Shown here: positions 5,235-6,755 of the stretch, piece by piece
Layout of the letters: each line of letters opens with the position of its first letter
Numbering within the stretch: the stretch's first letter is position 1
From: Lysobacteraceae bacterium
Lineage (GTDB): Bacteria; Pseudomonadota; Gammaproteobacteria; Xanthomonadales; Xanthomonadaceae
DNA length: 6,755 bases
Direction: 5' to 3'
Assembly: GCA_004173415.1 (NCBI GenBank)
Contig: SEHC01000105.1
Location: forward strand, 1 to 6,755
Translations under genes and position numbers: made by a program
The notes under the pieces: model-generated
Database searches by the model: none
What the model saw: the letters and a program-made list of their open reading frames with translations, nothing else
What the model was told of the DNA's origin: nothing

Positions 5235-5879
5235 ATGACAATCCATTCCTTTCTCCCATCCCTGGCCACGGTGCTGGCGCTCGCGTCCCTGCCCCTGCTG
5301 GCGAGCGCGCAGCAAAGCGCGCAGGACCTGCAGAACGGGGCCGCGGCCGTCGACTGCGCGCAACTGGCGGCCATGCCCAATGCGCCGATCACGGTGGAAG
5401 CCTGCGAGGCGCAGAAGGCCGCATTCGGCAACCTGGGCGCGGCGGCGGCCGCACCGGGCGGCGCGCGTCCCGGGGATGCGTCTATGACCTGCGCGCAGAT
5501 CATCGCCGAGCTGCAGGCCTCGCGGTTCGCCGGGGTCAGCGCGCAGACCGCGGCCGAGGGCGTGGCCGCGGGCGAGCAACTGCGCGAGGCAATGGCCTCC
5601 AACCAGGCCCGCGCGGTCGGCCTGGCCGCGGCCCAGACCGCCGGCACTGCCGCCGCTTCAGTGGCGCCCAATGCGGTGCAGGGCGCGGGGGCGATGCAGC
5701 ACGAAGCCGAGCAGGCGGCGCTGCGGCGCGCGGCGATGGCCGAGATCCGGCCGGCACAGACCCGCGTTGGCCTGGCCAATGCCGCCTCGGCGCAGGATCT
5801 GGCCAACAGCCTGCAGGCGAACCCGCGCGCGGCCGCATTGATCCAGATGGCGGCGGCGCGGAACTGCCAGATGCCTTGA
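5235..5879 (+). CDS. Alanine-rich exported hypothetical protein with four cysteines, 214 aa
   Basis: Not assigned to a named family. The ATG at 5235 is chosen because GGAGG (5223-5227) precedes it by seven bases and a classic signal peptide follows at once (MTIHSFLPSLATVLALASLP, LLASA), cleaved after ASA at about residue 25. The mature part is dominated by alanine and glutamine, with helical stretches (about 95-205) likely forming extended or coiled helices. Exactly four cysteines are present (41, 57, 86, 211); the first three sit in similar short contexts (DCAQLAAM, EACEAQKAAF, TCAQIIAEL), so residues 38-95 may hold two or three copies of a small Cys-helix unit, and two disulfides would be expected in the periplasm. 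The codon bias is strongly G/C at the third position, so the gene fits the host background. It is divergent from the DUF5694 gene; no co-function can be deduced. Confidence 0.78.
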   Translation: MTIHSFLPSLATVLALASLPLLASAQQSAQDLQNGAAAVDCAQLAAMPNAPITVEACEAQKAAFGNLGAAAAAPGGARPGDASMTCAQIIAELQASRFAGVSAQTAAEGVAAGEQLREAMASNQARAVGLAAAQTAGTAAASVAPNAVQGAGAMQHEAEQAALRRAAMAEIRPAQTRVGLANAASAQDLANSLQANPRAAALIQMAAARNCQMP

Positions 5880-6561
5880 GGTGGCGCCGTCAGGTATCGG
5901 GTCGATTCCCTTTCCTGTCCATCGACTTGTTTCCAGGGGCGGCCATTTGCGGCCTTGGCAGCGGCATCAACCCGCGTCATCAGAGCGCGGCACGCGCCGG
6001 CGTTTCAAGTCACCTGCCAGCAGGTCGGCCAAAACCTTGTCTGGGTTGGCTTGATCCACCCAACGTGACCTATGCATCAGCGAGACGCGCCGGGTTGATG
6101 GAAGCATCCAACCTTGCTGCGGTCCGCCGCGCCCTTGGAGGAGGTTGCGCCAGTACGCCGTGTAGTGGATTCCCAGCATACAAATCAGCGATCTTCCAGG
6201 TGTCCCGTCACCAAGATGCCCGCTGAGACGTCAGTGCTTTCTGAGTCGTCTTTCTTGCTGCCGTCCGCCCGGGCTGACGCGCGATACGGCGTTGCAGCTG
6301 CCGCTCCGGTTCGGATAGACTCGATCCGCACCTGGCATCATCCAGACGCGATGGGCTGGCCGGAATGCCAGGCAGGTGCGGACGGATGCAGGGAGTGGAT
6401 CGGCCATGCGTGAGTTGCGAAAGGGTTTCGCGACTGGCATCCGGAAAGCCCGATCCGTCGATGGAAGGACGATGGAACGCGCGCGACGTGGGGTTCCGGC
6501 TTCGGCCTGGAATTCGTGGGCGGGCCGTCACTACGGAATATCGCATTTTCTCCAAGGACGA
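5880..6561. other. Stretch of about 680 bases with no convincing gene
   Basis: All six frames are broken or read as arginine/proline-rich off-frame translations. Exceptions worth recording are a protein-like open frame at about 6486-6606 on the plus strand (TWGSGFGLEFVGGPS, NEKNYGYFNLGAGRP), which has no start codon before it and follows an in-frame TGA at 6411, and a minus-strand frame at 5967-6179 of low quality. A 14-pair hairpin lies at 6325-6382, and a small palindrome ACCTGC-CA-GCAGGT at 6012-6025. The stretch may be a decayed gene region plus the promoter and leader of the next gene. Confidence 0.5.
6325..6382. repeat. Long imperfect hairpin with alternative pairings
   Basis: TCCGCACCTGGCAT (6325-6338) pairs with ATGC-CAGG-CAGGTGCGGA (6365-6382), giving 14 pairs with one four-base bulge. 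Because CAGG is duplicated, the same left arm can pair in two registers, and CTGGC (6356-6360) can instead pair with GCCAG (6367-6371). It lies about 180 bases before the next gene, where a leader RNA or processed small RNA could be formed. Confidence 0.35.
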
Positions 6562-6755
6562 ATGAGAAGAACTATGGCTATTTCAACCTGGGCGCAGGGC
6601 GTCCGTTTGTGCGTTGTGCTTGTTGCCTTGTCGGCATGGCCTTCCTTGAGCGCAGCTTCTTCGTGTGCGGCCAGCTTCAAGGAGTTGAAGGCGGAGGATG
6701 GCGCGACGTTCTATGTCGCCTTGTCGACCCATCAGGCTATGGACGCGCAGCAAGT
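6562..6755 (+). CDS. Exported protein of unknown function, 3' end cut off by window
   Basis: Sixty-four codons are visible from ATG 6562; a second in-frame ATG at 6574 (MAISTW) could be the true start, because AAGGA (6554-6558) is only three bases from the first ATG. The N-terminus is a typical signal peptide: basic MRR, hydrophobic core VRLCVVLVALSAW, and a probable cleavage site near SLSA/AS or SAAS/S (residues 30-33). The visible mature part reads SCAASFKELKAEDGATFYVA, with high G/C at third codon positions, so coding is credible. The family cannot be named from this little. The protein should be periplasmic, outer membrane or secreted. Confidence 0.6.
   Translation, partial: MRRTMAISTWAQGVRLCVVLVALSAWPSLSAASSCAASFKELKAEDGATFYVALSTHQAMDAQQ

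Noticed and set aside
3924..5579. 551-codon open frame on the minus strand
   Set aside because: It overlaps the DUF5694 gene in another frame and translates to arginine/proline/glycine-rich sequence without motifs, typical of an off-frame reading in GC-rich DNA.
5045..5980. Upstream extension of the DUF5694 reading frame to a start at 5980
   Set aside because: The extension is antisense to the alanine-rich exported protein, is low-complexity, and would bury the signal peptide that begins at 5044.
5183..6226. 347-codon plus-strand frame over the alanine-rich gene
   Set aside because: It has Arg/Gly-rich composition, lacks a ribosome site, and overlaps a frame that has a strong GGAGG and a clean signal peptide.
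6365..6565. 66-codon frame whose TGA overlaps the ATG at 6562 (ATGA), suggesting coupling to the last gene
   Set aside because: The overlap is attractive, but the translation is Arg/Cys-rich and patternless, and part of it lies in the arm of a hairpin; chance is more likely.
1..6755. Search by eye for CRISPR arrays, tRNA or rRNA genes, insertion-sequence transposases and integrases
   Set aside because: No regularly spaced repeats, cloverleaf-like segments, DDE/tyrosine-recombinase motifs or terminal inverted repeats with target duplications were found.

Overview
The window is GC-rich, uses signal peptides freely and packs genes on both strands. It carries an antibacterial type IV secretion effector of the kind known from Xanthomonas, Stenotrophomonas and Lysobacter. 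It is most likely chromosomal DNA of a member of the Xanthomonadaceae/Lysobacteraceae. This assignment is inferred from protein families and base composition, since no rRNA or tRNA is present to confirm it.

Layout from left to right: (1) positions 1-843 hold the 3' part of an AraC-family regulator gene with an N-terminal cupin-type sensor and a C-terminal double helix-turn-helix, followed by a REP-like inverted repeat (849-931). (2) Two small minus-strand genes of unknown function (926-1417 and 1407-1619) overlap each other. The first is membrane-anchored and ends inside the repeat. (3) Divergent from them lies a two-gene plus-strand operon. It encodes a periplasmic immunity-type protein (1634-2242, resembling XAC2610 of X. 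citri) and then a three-domain peptidoglycan hydrolase (2275-3621: GH19 lysozyme/chitinase domain, PG_binding_1 domain, XVIPCD-like C-terminal secretion domain, resembling XAC2609). (4) A probable terminator and a 61-nt nested inverted repeat (3702-3762) follow. (5) Two minus-strand genes come next: an unrecognised 111-residue protein that may be a fragment (3775-4110), and an exported DUF5694-type protein (4253-5044). (6) A divergently transcribed, alanine-rich exported protein with four cysteines follows (5235-5879). (7) About 680 bases have no convincing gene but contain one good hairpin. (8) The start of another exported protein is cut by the window end (6562-6755).

The central finding is the effector/immunity pair. 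In the model inferred from its closest known relatives, the effector's C-terminal domain is recognised by the VirD4 coupling protein of a bacterial-killing type IV secretion system. The enzyme is delivered to the periplasm of a neighbouring cell, where it cuts peptidoglycan. The upstream gene product stays in the producer's periplasm and blocks the enzyme delivered by sister cells. No T4SS structural genes are in the window, so this would be an unlinked effector locus. The segment of about 2.7 kb from roughly 930 to 3620 looks less GC-biased than both flanks and lies between two inverted-repeat elements, which fits an acquired cassette.
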